Source: Nitrosospira briensis (GTDB lineage Bacteria; Pseudomonadota; Gammaproteobacteria; Burkholderiales; Nitrosomonadaceae). Taken from it: 64,000 nt of DNA. Positions within the stretch are counted from its first letter, which is position 1. Every line of letters starts with the position of its first letter. Positions 21,723 through 30,830 of this stretch are shown here, piece after piece. Below the pieces are notes generated by a model. That model was not told the origin of the DNA. It worked only from the letters and a program-made list of their open reading frames with translations, and searched no databases. The position numbers were made by a program, and so were the translations under genes. The stretch spans positions 310,001-374,000 of the forward strand of contig NZ_FOVJ01000002.1 of the NCBI RefSeq assembly GCF_900115125.1, written 5' to 3'.

Positions 21723-23393
21723 ATGAAAGTCAGCCCATTTGCAGGGAAACCCCCTGAACGGACAATGCTCGTGAATGTTCCGCGGCTGCTTACTGCTTAT
21801 TACACCCAAATTCCTGATCCGTCCCTGCCGTCGCAAAGAGTTGCGTTCGGCACTTCCGGACACCGCGGCTCTGCGCTGGAAACAAATTTCAATGAATGGC
21901 ACGTTCTGGCTATCACGCAGGCGATCTGTCATTATCGCGAACGCCAAAACATCAATGGGCCGTTATTTCTCGGCATTGACACTCATGCGCTTTCTGAACC
22001 TGCTTATGCCAGCGCACTCGAGGTACTGGCCGCAAACGGGGTTGAAGTCATGCTGGCGGCAAACCGGGAATATACTCCCACCCCCGCGATTTCCCACGCC
22101 ATACTGACTTACAACCGCAACCGCACGGAAGGACTTGCGGATGGCATAGTCATTACTCCCTCTCACAACCCCCCCGAGAGCGGCGGTTTCAAATACAACC
22201 CGCCGCACGGCGGACCAGCTGGTGTCGAGGCCACCGCCTCCATGGAAGCCATGTCCAACGAGTTTCTGGAAAAGAATCTCGCCGGGGTGAGAAGAATGCA
22301 TTTCGAAAAAGCGTTGCGCGCCGCTACAACGCACCAGCATGACTTTCTCAACACTTACGTCGGTGATCTCCATAATGTGATCGATATGGATGCAATCCGC
22401 GGCGCAAATATCCGCATGGGTGTCGACCCCCTGGGCGGAGCCGGCGTGCACTACTGGAGTGCGATAGCGGAGCAGTACAAACTGAATCTGGCTGTGGTCA
22501 ACGATATAGTGGACCCTACCTTCAGTTTCATGACATTGGATTGGGACGGGAGGATACGCATGGACCCGTCTTCCCGTTATGCCATGCACGGACTGATTGA
22601 TCTGAAGGATCGCTTCGACGTTGCGTTCGCCTGTGATACTGATCATGACCGCCATGGCATCGTAACCCGAAGCGCGGGCCTGCTACCGGCCGACCATTAT
22701 CTCTCCGTCGCGGTTCACTACCTTTTTCCCCATCGCCCGCGATGGAGCGGCAAAACGGAAATAGGCAAGACTGTAGTCAGCAGCCAGATGATCAACCGGA
22801 TAGCGGAAAAGCTCGGCCGGAGGCTCTACGAGACTCCCGTCGGTTTCAAATGGTTTGTCGATGGCCTTTGCAGCGGTTCCCTGGGCATTTGTGGCGAAGA
22901 AAGCGCAGGTGCTTCTTTTCTCCGCCTTGATGGCACAGTCTGGACGACGGATAAGGATGGAATCGTCCCGGCGCTCTTGTCGGCGGAAATCACTGCGCGC
23001 ATGGGCCGAGATCCGGGCGAGATATACCATGAGCTCGAGCATGAATTCGGCAAGTCGTTTTTCGAACGTGTCGATGCGCCAGCCTCACCCGCGCAGAAGA
23101 AAATTCTGGCAAAACTGGCGCCGCAGCAAATTCACACTCCGGATCTTGCCGGCGAGAAGATTCAAGCCATCCTCACATGCGCGCCTGGTAACGATATGCC
23201 TATCGGTGGCATAAAGGTGGTAGCTGAAAGTGGATGGTTCGCGGCCCGCCCATCCGGCACCGAGGACATCTACAAGATTTATGCCGAGAGTTTCCGTGGA
23301 ACAGGCCATCTGAGCTGTATCCTGGAGGAGGCCCAGACGATAGTCGGAGACGCGCTTGTTGCAGCACGGGATAACGCATCCGCCGAAACATGA
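21723..23393 (+). CDS. pgm: Phosphoglucomutase (alpha-D-glucose, phosphohexomutase family)
   Basis: About 556 residues; it interconverts glucose-1-phosphate and glucose-6-phosphate, linking glycogen and nucleotide sugars to central metabolism. The family signs are FGTSGHRGS near residue 45, the phosphoserine loop ITPSHNPPESGGFKYNPP near residue 140, the metal loop CDTDHDRHG near residue 300, and the sugar-specificity loop GEESAGASF near residue 400. The phosphate-binding loop ARPSGTEDIYKIY is near the C terminus. A GTG at 21693 is an alternative start; neither has a strong ribosome site. Confidence 0.95.
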   Translation: MKVSPFAGKPPERTMLVNVPRLLTAYYTQIPDPSLPSQRVAFGTSGHRGSALETNFNEWHVLAITQAICHYRERQNINGPLFLGIDTHALSEPAYASALEVLAANGVEVMLAANREYTPTPAISHAILTYNRNRTEGLADGIVITPSHNPPESGGFKYNPPHGGPAGVEATASMEAMSNEFLEKNLAGVRRMHFEKALRAATTHQHDFLNTYVGDLHNVIDMDAIRGANIRMGVDPLGGAGVHYWSAIAEQYKLNLAVVNDIVDPTFSFMTLDWDGRIRMDPSSRYAMHGLIDLKDRFDVAFACDTDHDRHGIVTRSAGLLPADHYLSVAVHYLFPHRPRWSGKTEIGKTVVSSQMINRIAEKLGRRLYETPVGFKWFVDGLCSGSLGICGEESAGASFLRLDGTVWTTDKDGIVPALLSAEITARMGRDPGEIYHELEHEFGKSFFERVDAPASPAQKKILAKLAPQQIHTPDLAGEKIQAILTCAPGNDMPIGGIKVVAESGWFAARPSGTEDIYKIYAESFRGTGHLSCILEEAQTIVGDALVAARDNASAET

Positions 23394-23529
23394 TTCCATG
23401 ATCGCCTCACCGGCTCGAGGGCTCATCACAGCCGGGCCGGCACATTGCGAATCTTGCGCCTCTTAAATTATTTGGTCTTGGCATCATCACACCGCAGCGG
23501 AAACGATTTCAACAAGAAGGAGGATCCAG

Positions 23530-24558
23530 ATGCAACTAGGAATGATAGGACTAGGCCGCATGGGCATGAACATGGCGGGGCGGTTGATGCACGCCGGGAT
23601 TGAATGCGTGGTTTACGACGCGCGCGCTGACGCCGTTCAGGAGCTTCAGTCCCAAGGGGCAAGCGGGACCGCCTCGCTCGAGGATCTTGTCGCCCATCTT
23701 GCAAAGCCACGCATTATCTGGCTGATGGTCCCCGCTGCTGTGGTCGATTCGCTTCTGTCGCAGCTGACACCGCTTCTTGCCGCAGGAGATATTATCGTCG
23801 ATGGCGGCAATTCCTATTACCACGACGACATCAGGCGTAGCGCGGAATTGAGTTCGAACGGACTTCACTATGTTGATGTCGGGACAAGCGGTGGCGTTGC
23901 GGGCCGCGAGCGCGGATATTGCCTGATGATCGGCGGAGAAAGGGAAATTGTCCGCCACCTTGACCCGATCTTTGCTGCACTCGCGCCTGGCATTGATGCC
24001 GCGCCGCGTACTGTGGGCCGGCGTAGATCCAATGGATCGGATGGTACGGCCGAGCAAGGCTATCTGCACTGTGGCCCCTACGGGGCCGGCCATTTCGTGA
24101 AGATGGTACATAACGGCATTGAGTACGGCCTCATGGCCGCCTATGCGGAAGGGCTGAACATCCTTCACAGCGCGAACGCGGGCAGACAGGTGCGCGATGC
24201 GGATGCGGAAACCACGCCCATGCGCAACCCGGAGTTCTACCAATATGAGCTGGACGTAGCAGAGATCGCTGAAGTCTGGCGCCGAGGCAGCGTTGTAGCG
24301 TCGTGGTTACTCGATCTGACGGCGGAAGCTTTAATGGAGGATGCTGATCTTGCGGACTTCTCCGGGCGTGTTTCCGATTCTGGCGAAGGACGGTGGACCA
24401 CGCTTGCGGCGGTCGACGAAGGTGTGCCAGTACCCGTGATCAGTGCGGCGCTCTTCAGCCGCTTCGAGTCCCGCGGTAATGCGGACTATGCAGATCGCTT
24501 GCTTTCCGCCATGAGGAAACGATTCGGGGGTCATGAGGAAAAAAAAGGGGGGCACTGA
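23530..24558 (+). CDS. gnd: 6-phosphogluconate dehydrogenase, decarboxylating (short form)
   Basis: A 342-residue oxidoreductase making ribulose-5-phosphate and CO2. The Rossmann start [19 protein letters not shown], the segment [13 protein letters not shown] near residue 92, the catalytic Lys region [19 protein letters not shown] near residue 180 and [21 protein letters not shown] are typical. It belongs to the short class (about 300-340 residues, as in Gluconobacter-type and YqeC-like enzymes), not the 470-residue E. coli form; the coenzyme cannot be fixed from sequence reading alone. AAGGAGGA precedes the ATG. zwf starts two bases after its stop. Confidence 0.92.
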   Translation: MQLGMIGLGRMGMNMAGRLMHAGIECVVYDARADAVQELQSQGASGTASLEDLVAHLAKPRIIWLMVPAAVVDSLLSQLTPLLAAGDIIVDGGNSYYHDDIRRSAELSSNGLHYVDVGTSGGVAGRERGYCLMIGGEREIVRHLDPIFAALAPGIDAAPRTVGRRRSNGSDGTAEQGYLHCGPYGAGHFVKMVHNGIEYGLMAAYAEGLNILHSANAGRQVRDADAETTPMRNPEFYQYELDVAEIAEVWRRGSVVASWLLDLTAEALMEDADLADFSGRVSDSGEGRWTTLAAVDEGVPVPVISAALFSRFESRGNADYADRLLSAMRKRFGGHEEKKGGH

Positions 24559-24560
24559 AG

Positions 24561-25952
24561 ATGGACAAGAGGAACAATAGTGAGGTGGAGTCCGATGCCT
24601 TGGTACTATTCGGCGTGACCGGCGACCTTGCTTATAAGAAGATTTTTCCAGCGCTCTATGAGTTGGTAAAGAAGGAGTCTCTCAATATACCCGTGGTCGG
24701 GGTGGCGTCCTCCCCGTGGAGCCTCGAGCAACTGCGCGAAAGGGTAACGAAGGCGGTAAGCAAATCCGGGAAAGTTGATGACCAGAACGCACTTAACCAT
24801 CTTCTTTCCTTGCTTCAGTATGTCCGGGGCGATTACACCAGCGTTGACACATTCAAACTCCTTAAACAAGCACTGGCGGGAGCTGAACACCCGGTGCACT
24901 ATCTTGCCATTCCTCCGTTTCTTTTCGGAAACGTAATAAAGGGGTTGGGCGCGCTGGGGCTGGCGGCCGGGGCACGAGTCGTCGTTGAAAAGCCGTTTGG
25001 CCGCGACCTGGGCTCTGCACGTGAGCTCAATGCCATTGCGCGGTCGGTGTTCCCGGAGGAGTCGATTTTTCGTATCGACCACTTCCTCGGGAAAGAGTCG
25101 ATCATGAATATTTTGTATTTCCGGTTCGCCAATTCATTACTGGAACCGATCTGGAACAGAAACTATGTAGCCAGCGTACAGATCACGCTGGCCGAGGAAT
25201 TTGGAATCGAAGGACGCGGTGGATTCTATGAAACCGCAGGCTGTCTTCGCGATGTAATCCAGAACCACCTTTTGCAGATCGTTGCGCTACTTGCAATGGA
25301 ACCGCCCGCCTACAAGGGTCTGGGAACAGTTCAAAGCGAGAAAATCAATATTCTTCAGGCCTTGCGCCCCTCGACGCCGGCTGACCTGGTACGTGGCCAA
25401 TATGCCGGCTACCGGAACGAGACGGGCGTAGCCAAGGACTCCGATGTCGAAACTTTCTGCGCGTTACGGCTTTTTATCGATTCCTGGCGTTGGGAAGGGG
25501 TACCGTGGTATCTGCGTTCGGGCAAGTTTCTCGCTAAGACAGCCGCTGAGGTCATAGTCCAGTTAAAGCCGCCGCCACAAAGGCTTTTTGACGATTCGGC
25601 GGAAGAGGCGTGTCAGGCCAATTATCTGCGCTTCCGTCTTTCCCCCATCTCCGCCGTTGCTATTGCCGCACGCGTCAAGCGCCCCGGAAAGGAATTTGTC
25701 GGCATGCAGCGGGAACTTTGCCTGGTCGAGGAACACTTCGGGCGCGAATCGGCCTACGAAAGGCTTTTGCACGACGCCATGCTTGGCGATGAAACACTTT
25801 TTACCCGGAAAGAAGCGGTAGAAGCATCCTGGGCGGCTCTCGATCCTGTTCTTAAGTCATATCCCCCTGCCCTCCCTTATGAGCGAGGCAGTTGGGGGCC
25901 TGAGGCAGCGGATGCCCTGATCGCAACTGACGGCTGCTGGCACAATCCCTGA
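24561..25952 (+). CDS. zwf: Glucose-6-phosphate 1-dehydrogenase
   Basis: A 463-residue enzyme that oxidises glucose-6-phosphate to 6-phosphogluconolactone with NAD(P)+. The N-terminal nucleotide-binding motif is [22 protein letters not shown]; the active-site motif RIDHFLGKE sits near residue 172 (family RIDHYLGKE); EKPFGRDL is near residue 142. It is coupled to gnd. No lactonase gene (pgl) is present between them. A terminator-like hairpin follows 14 bases after its stop. Confidence 0.96.
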   Translation: MDKRNNSEVESDALVLFGVTGDLAYKKIFPALYELVKKESLNIPVVGVASSPWSLEQLRERVTKAVSKSGKVDDQNALNHLLSLLQYVRGDYTSVDTFKLLKQALAGAEHPVHYLAIPPFLFGNVIKGLGALGLAAGARVVVEKPFGRDLGSARELNAIARSVFPEESIFRIDHFLGKESIMNILYFRFANSLLEPIWNRNYVASVQITLAEEFGIEGRGGFYETAGCLRDVIQNHLLQIVALLAMEPPAYKGLGTVQSEKINILQALRPSTPADLVRGQYAGYRNETGVAKDSDVETFCALRLFIDSWRWEGVPWYLRSGKFLAKTAAEVIVQLKPPPQRLFDDSAEEACQANYLRFRLSPISAVAIAARVKRPGKEFVGMQRELCLVEEHFGRESAYERLLHDAMLGDETLFTRKEAVEASWAALDPVLKSYPPALPYERGSWGPEAADALIATDGCWHNP

Positions 25953-25966
25953 CAGGGAGTATGAAA

Positions 25967-25983
25967 ACGCGCGACGCGCGCGT
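25967..25983 (+). terminator. Terminator-like hairpin after zwf
   Basis: ACGCGCG, loop ACG, CGCGCGT is a perfect seven-pair stem followed by a T-rich stretch (ATTATTTCGTTTCTG). Placed directly after zwf, it probably ends the gnd-zwf transcript. The T run is broken, so strength is uncertain. Confidence 0.5.
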
Positions 25984-26034
25984 ATTATTTCGTTTCTGTT
26001 ATTTGATTTGACCGACTCATAGGAAAGGAATGCC

Positions 26035-26439
26035 ATGGCTAATACTTCCGTTCCAGGAAATCTCGCAATCCGGTCTGCCTTTTTCGCCACCGTTGCCATT
26101 CTTTGCATGGCAGGCGCCGCCCATGCGGAAACCGGCGCGACCGGAAGCAGCAATGCGGCTCCGGCAGGGAAGACCGTCTCCGCAGACTCAAAGCAACCAT
26201 CAGGTTGGGGAGACGCCTCGGCATACCAGGGGAACTCATATACAAAGGAAAGCTCGTCCTCAGGTGAGACCACGGCGGGCTGGCAGCCTGCCGGGCAGGG
26301 AACTGGCTCATGCAGGCACTCCCACCCGGATCAGGAAGACTTTCTCTGTAAGCTTATCAGGATTTTTTATGGACCTGACTCGTCCGGACCGAACCGCGAT
26401 ATGGATAACAATATATCAGCCGGCGGTGCAGGTGGTTGA
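26035..26439 (+). CDS. Small secreted protein with Gly-rich C-terminal tail (paralog 1)
   Basis: Not a family I recognise. The 134 residues begin with a clear Sec signal peptide (basic-polar start, hydrophobic core SAFFATVAILCMAGAAHA, likely cleavage after residue 31). A low-complexity Ser/Gly/Ala-rich middle follows. The C-terminal 40 residues contain two Cys (93 and 105), a short amphipathic stretch CKLIRIFYGPDSSG, and the tail NRDMDNNISAGGAGG. The same tail ends the next gene. GGAAAGGAA precedes the ATG. It lies after the zwf terminator and is probably its own unit with its neighbour. A role as a secreted peptide, matrix or adhesion component, or substrate of a processing system is conceivable, but nothing shows which. 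Confidence 0.75.
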   Translation: MANTSVPGNLAIRSAFFATVAILCMAGAAHAETGATGSSNAAPAGKTVSADSKQPSGWGDASAYQGNSYTKESSSSGETTAGWQPAGQGTGSCRHSHPDQEDFLCKLIRIFYGPDSSGPNRDMDNNISAGGAGG

Positions 26440-26501
26440 GGTTGAGAGCTGACCTTCCGGGTTCAGTTGGTAATCGACGACCCCGTGAGCGAGAAATTAT
26501 T

Positions 26502-26933
26502 ATGAAGCACGTTCCCTTTCCCCGGAGATTTCCCGCTCGATCCTCGATATTTGCCGTGATGGCTCTCTGCATGGTGAATGTGTCGAACGCGCAGAGGGGT
26601 GAAGCAGATCATGGTAGCGGCACACCGTCCCGACAAAGCTCTCCTGCTGCAGAACAACTTCCGTTTCCGCAAGGAAACGGCACAGCGGATCAGAGAAGTT
26701 TGCACCCGGAACAGGGCGGACCCGCTCCCGGACCTGGTGCCCCTGGTCACGCCTCCGCCCCGGCCGATACCTCCACAAGCCAAAAAGCAGTTGGTGTGTG
26801 CCAACCCTACACGGGAGGGGAGGAAAGCCTGTGGCGAAGAGTCATAAGGTGGTTCTGCGGGCCCAGTTCGCCGCAGGGACCTGACCGTGACGTAGACACG
26901 AATATTTCGGCAGGGGGCGCCGGGGGAGGATGA
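26502..26933 (+). CDS. Small secreted protein with Gly-rich C-terminal tail (paralog 2)
   Basis: No recognised family. The 143 residues start at the ATG at 26502 (an in-frame upstream start lacks a signal peptide). A signal peptide (RSSIFAVMALCMVNVSNA, likely cleavage after residue 30) is followed by a Pro/Gly/Ser/Gln-rich linker. The C terminus has two Cys (100 and 119), LWRRVIRWFCGPSSPQGP and the tail DRDVDTNISAGGAGGG. This part aligns with paralog 1 (IRxF, GPxS, GPxRDxDxNISAGGAGG), while the linkers do not align. Of the nine codons for NISAGGAGG, eight differ at the third base between the two genes, so the tail is kept at protein level and is not a fresh duplication. Confidence 0.72.
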   Translation: MKHVPFPRRFPARSSIFAVMALCMVNVSNAQRGEADHGSGTPSRQSSPAAEQLPFPQGNGTADQRSLHPEQGGPAPGPGAPGHASAPADTSTSQKAVGVCQPYTGGEESLWRRVIRWFCGPSSPQGPDRDVDTNISAGGAGGG

Positions 26934-27495
26934 CGCACAGCTTTAACCTCCTGCGAGAAGCGGCTCGGGACGAACGCGGGGATGCAACTACTTTCGTCCA
27001 CGAACCATTCCTCACGGTGCCAAAAAAACACGATTGCCTTTGAGTCGATTCGACGTCCATCTCTCAGTTTAACCTCATCCCGATGTTGCCCTCGAACATC
27101 CATGCGTCCCGCTATGCTGAAATAATATTTAATGCGGCGACCAAAAACAAATAAAACCTCTTTGTCATAGTGGTTTCTATTGGTGTATATTTACGGGAAT
27201 CCGGACGAAAATAGTAACGGACCTGTGTCCTGATAAGCCAGAACTCAGGTAATGAGCCAATTCAGCCGGTTTTATTACCGGCAATGCTTCACCATTTCTT
27301 CACTTCCTCGCCACATTTTTTTAACGTACATTGTGCTATTTTTTCCAACGGCATATGACCGGTAATTGACCGGCAGTGACAGTTATTGGTCCAGCATAAT
27401 ACGGGAAACATGTAGCATATAGGGAACATGTAACCTGAGTATCATCAAAAACATAAAGTTTCAGCCTCGCCATCATCCGAAATCGGGAGAATTTC
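26934..27495. other. Intergenic region upstream of the porin, with short repeats
   Basis: About 560 AT-rich bases without a supported gene. It contains an inverted repeat GCCGGT-6-ACCGGC (near 27267), two TGACCGG copies 11-12 bases apart (27356-27374), and two direct copies GGGAAACATGTAGC (27403-27416) and GGGAACATGTAACC (27422-27435). These are candidate regulator sites for the porin. No clear -35/-10 pair at good spacing was found. Confidence 0.4.
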
Positions 27496-29064
27496 ATGAA
27501 TTTCAGAATTCCGTTAAGTTTTTTTTCTTGTTGTTTAATCTCAAGTTCCCTGTTTGCTCAAGCCATCGACCTGTATGTCGACACCAAAACCAAGCAGATT
27601 TACGCGGAACCGGGAGAAGGACGTGTTCGCATGGGTTCGTTCGAGCGGGTTCCCGATAAACCTGCAAAGCCGGCCGGTAATGAAAGCGCAGGTGAGCCTG
27701 TCGCGGCGGCGAAGGAAAAAAGCCCTGAAGGAGGCGTGCTACTGCGGGATGTTGCGGATAAGTCGAAGGTAGTGGGCCCGGAGGTAGGCGGATTTGGAGT
27801 CGCTAACTGGAAAGAGAAAGATCCATTTAAATTCAATTTGAACCCGGATGGGAGTCAATACCTTAAATTCGGCTTCTTGAATCAGGCCTGGCTGCGGTAT
27901 GAACAAACCAACCCGGGATCAACCGTATTGGGCAAGCCTGTGGACGACACGACGGATGTTGCGTTGCGTAGAACCCGTTTCGTACTGCAGGGGCAACTCA
28001 CCGACAGAGTATATTTCTATACTCAATACGGTATGAATAATTTCAACTTCCTGACGCAGAGCGCGGACAACAGGAAACTTCAGGCGTTCTTTCATGATGC
28101 GTTCGGCGAATTGCGGTTGACCCAGGGTCATCAGATGATCGTGGGCGGCGGCCTGGTCATGGCCAATGGCCTGTCCCGCTACAGCAGTCCCAGTGTCAGC
28201 ACGATCATGACCATGGATGTTCCGCTATTCGCACAGGCGACCGCCGACCGGACCGATATATTCAACAGAAAACTGAGCGTCTATTTAAGAGGCCAGATCG
28301 GCAATCTCAACTATCGCATTACCGCGAGCGATCCTTTCCCGATAAATACCGCTGGGCTGCCGCCAGAAGAGATTTCCCCAACAAACGCCCAATTTGCCAG
28401 GGTTGGTCACACAAAACAATACCAGGGATTTTTCATGTGGAACTTCTGGGACAAGGAACCGATGACCAACCCTTATATGCAGGGAACGTATCTGGGCAAG
28501 AAGTCGATACTGAATCTTGAGGCCGGCTTCATTACGCAAAAAAATGCCACCTGGACTGGAACCTCGGCGGCGGATGCTCAGTTTCACGACATGAATTTAT
28601 GGTCGGTGGCGGGTTATCTGGATGCGCCGGTAGACAAGGTAAAGGAAACGGCCATCAGCGCCTACCTTGGCTACTTCAATACGAATTACGGTCCGAATTA
28701 TCTTCGGACCAACGGCATCGGCCCAACTCCGGCTACTGGCGGTTCCACGCTTAATGGCGGGGGCAACGCGTTCCCGATGTTCGGTACAGGCGACATCTGG
28801 TACGGGCAGATAGGATATCTGCTGGCGAAAGATCTGCTTGGTGGAAACAATGGGCAACTGATGCCTTATTTTTCTTTTACGAGCGCAGATTTCCAGCGGT
28901 TGCATGATCAAATGAACGTCTTCAATGTGGGGATGAACTGGCTGCTGAAAGGACACAACAGCAAGGTTACCTTTGATTATCAGAACAGGCCCGTATTCAA
29001 CAATGACGGGTATAAAATTTCCAATAGAGGCCAATTCGTACTTCAGTATCAGGTTGCTTTCTGA
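27496..29064 (+). CDS. Outer-membrane porin (DcaP-like)
   Basis: A 522-residue protein with a signal peptide (cleavage near residue 22, SSLFAQA). A linker region of about 80 residues with Ala/Lys/Glu-rich sequence, possibly coiled, precedes the barrel. From residue 110 the sequence shows alternating amphipathic beta-strands (KFGFLNQAWLRYEQ; RTRFVLQGQLTDRVYFYTQYG) and ends in Phe (FVLQYQVAF), as outer-membrane barrels do. The overall plan resembles DcaP-type porins, which pass small organic acids or other solutes, but the substrate is unknown. The start has GGGAGAATTTC upstream. It stands alone between the Gly-tailed proteins and the oxidase cluster. Confidence 0.8.
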   Translation: MNFRIPLSFFSCCLISSSLFAQAIDLYVDTKTKQIYAEPGEGRVRMGSFERVPDKPAKPAGNESAGEPVAAAKEKSPEGGVLLRDVADKSKVVGPEVGGFGVANWKEKDPFKFNLNPDGSQYLKFGFLNQAWLRYEQTNPGSTVLGKPVDDTTDVALRRTRFVLQGQLTDRVYFYTQYGMNNFNFLTQSADNRKLQAFFHDAFGELRLTQGHQMIVGGGLVMANGLSRYSSPSVSTIMTMDVPLFAQATADRTDIFNRKLSVYLRGQIGNLNYRITASDPFPINTAGLPPEEISPTNAQFARVGHTKQYQGFFMWNFWDKEPMTNPYMQGTYLGKKSILNLEAGFITQKNATWTGTSAADAQFHDMNLWSVAGYLDAPVDKVKETAISAYLGYFNTNYGPNYLRTNGIGPTPATGGSTLNGGGNAFPMFGTGDIWYGQIGYLLAKDLLGGNNGQLMPYFSFTSADFQRLHDQMNVFNVGMNWLLKGHNSKVTFDYQNRPVFNNDGYKISNRGQFVLQYQVAF

Positions 29065-29472
29065 CGGCCCGCAGCCAAGCGCTCCTGGCATCCCCCCGGC
29101 CGGCCTGGTTCAGGCCGGCCGGGCTGCTCATTCTCCTTCGCAAGAAACGCACAACACCTTTCCTCCTGCCTCGCCTCCCGACTCTGATTACTCGCGAACC
29201 CGGCACAGTTCCCCCTGCGCCGAGTTGACCTAACAGTCCCGGGCGCGGTTATTCGTTCGCCTCCGCTCAACTCCTTGCAATGTGTATTGCGTCATAGATT
29301 CAAAATAAAACCACTGCATAGCGGGAGCAAACCAGGGCGGCTCTAAGTGCGGTGGCGCACAGAGACGCGGGGCGCATGGCGTAAAATTTTCCCTGCACGC
29401 CACGGAAATTTTTTTCCGCATTGAATAATAAGGGACCAAGCGTCATCCACTTATTTTGCAGGGAGGCATGGC
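29065..29472. other. Non-coding stretch between porin and oxidase cluster
   Basis: Apart from the hairpin at 29095-29123 it holds a short palindromic element CGGAAA-TTTT-TTTCCG (29403-29418) and no gene I can support. The oxidase promoter is probably here but I could not fix it. Confidence 0.35.
29095..29123 (+). terminator. Strong GC hairpin after the porin
   Basis: CCCGGCCGGCCTG, loop GTT, CAGGCCGGCCGGG is a perfect 13-pair stem 31 bases after the porin stop. No T run follows (CTGCTCATTCTCC), so it may stabilise the 3' end or act as an imperfect terminator. Confidence 0.5.
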
Positions 29473-29769
29473 ATGATCGCGGCGAGTGTGACCGAATGTA
29501 ACGTTCCCGTCGCCATGCCGTCCTCGCGCCGAACTTCCTCAAACCGCCCCCGTGCCTGTAAGCGTAATATCGCAGAGCGTTTATTACATTCCGCTTCCCG
29601 GTATCGCAGACATTGCTGCGATCACTGCCGTATTCATGTAATCGCCGTAATTCCGTCTATCTCGGCTCGCAGCCCGCCACTTCTTACCAGAACGCTGCGC
29701 CGGAGGCGCGTAAAGCCCTTTCACGGGAGAATTGACGCCCTGTTTCCGTCGATCCCATCATCGATATGA
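29473..29769 (+). CDS. Possible small upstream reading frame coupled to coxB
   Basis: A 98-residue frame of unknown family. In its favour: GGGAGG six bases before the ATG, and a stop codon that overlaps the coxB ATG as ATGA, the arrangement of translational coupling; coxB itself has no obvious ribosome site. Against it: the product is rich in Arg, Ser and Pro with a Cys/His cluster (RHCCDHCRIH), the composition expected of a chance frame in GC-rich DNA, and it has no signal or membrane segment. It may be a real small protein, a leader whose translation delivers ribosomes to coxB, or chance. Confidence 0.35.
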   Translation: MIAASVTECNVPVAMPSSRRTSSNRPRACKRNIAERLLHSASRYRRHCCDHCRIHVIAVIPSISARSPPLLTRTLRRRRVKPFHGRIDALFPSIPSSI

Positions 29770-30824
29770 AGACTTTCAAGCCAGGGTTCTATCGCGGTCC
29801 CGACGCGCCATGCGCCGGACGCTTGATCGCGCTTGCCGTCGTGTCGACTGCCACTATGACCGGTACAGCGACCGCCGGGGAAGCACCCTTGAACTATTTT
29901 TTACACAGCCATGGTCCGGCATCCCGGCCAACGATGTATCTGGGATGGGTGCTCGCGGGATTGTCGGTCGCGGTCTGCCTCATCATCGCGCTGCTTTTGA
30001 TAACAGCCATGCTTCGTAAGCGTCCTGCGGCCGATTCACGCGTGATCGGGCAGGAGAGTGGAGGACTCCGGTGGATATATATCGGAACGGGAATCTCCAC
30101 CTGCATTCTGGCCGGGCTGGTCGTTTATTCGCTCATGGTCCTGAACAATGTCGCAAACCCGCCGACGGCCCCCGCCATTACGCTGACCGTTACAGGATAC
30201 GACTGGTGGTGGAAAATCGAGTATGACCATCCCGAGTCTGCAAAACGCTTTATCACCGCCAACGAAATTCATGTTCCCGTGGGTCAGCCTGTTCTTCTCA
30301 AATTGAAAAGTGCGGATGTGATTCACGCCTTCTGGGTGCCGAAACTTGCGGGCAAGACCCAATTGATCCCGGGTTTGATCAATCAGAAGTGGATTCAGGC
30401 CGATGAGGCCGGCATATATTCAGGTCAATGCAGCCAATTTTGCGGGGTAGGCCACGCTCACATGGGCTTTGAAGTGGTTGCGGAAAGCGCCAACGATTTT
30501 CAAAAATGGCAAGAAGAACAGCTTCGGACTGTTTCACCTTCCCCGGCGGGACGCATCAATGCGGGTTATAAATTATTCCTGGACCGCTGTGCCGGTTGTC
30601 ACACCATCCGGGGAACCGATGCGGCGGGCGAGCATGGCCCCGACCTGACCCACCTGAACTCCCGGCGTCGCCTTGCTGGCGGGCTTTTGGCCAATACGCC
30701 GGATGATCTGATGGACTGGATCACCCGTGCACAAAAGCACAAGCCGGGGTCGCGCATGCCAAGTATGGTCTTATCGGACGACGAGAGGTCCGTGCTGGCA
30801 TTATTCCTGTCAACACTGGATTAG
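29766..30824 (+). CDS. coxB: Cytochrome c oxidase subunit II with fused cytochrome c domain (caa3 type)
   Basis: A 352-residue electron-entry subunit. A signal-like N terminus is followed by two membrane segments (about 58-82 and 103-125). The periplasmic cupredoxin domain has CuA ligands His187 (DVIHAFWVP), Cys222 and Cys226 (QCSQFC), His230 and Met233. The residue between the CuA cysteines is Gln224 where many oxidases have Glu. A C-terminal cytochrome c domain follows with CAGCH (275-279) and a likely axial Met331 (RMPSM). Fusion of the cytochrome makes this caa3-like; it resembles what I remember of Bradyrhizobium CoxM. coxA begins six bases after its stop. Confidence 0.93.
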   Translation: MKTFKPGFYRGPDAPCAGRLIALAVVSTATMTGTATAGEAPLNYFLHSHGPASRPTMYLGWVLAGLSVAVCLIIALLLITAMLRKRPAADSRVIGQESGGLRWIYIGTGISTCILAGLVVYSLMVLNNVANPPTAPAITLTVTGYDWWWKIEYDHPESAKRFITANEIHVPVGQPVLLKLKSADVIHAFWVPKLAGKTQLIPGLINQKWIQADEAGIYSGQCSQFCGVGHAHMGFEVVAESANDFQKWQEEQLRTVSPSPAGRINAGYKLFLDRCAGCHTIRGTDAAGEHGPDLTHLNSRRRLAGGLLANTPDDLMDWITRAQKHKPGSRMPSMVLSDDERSVLALFLSTLD

Positions 30825-30830
30825 AAAGCC

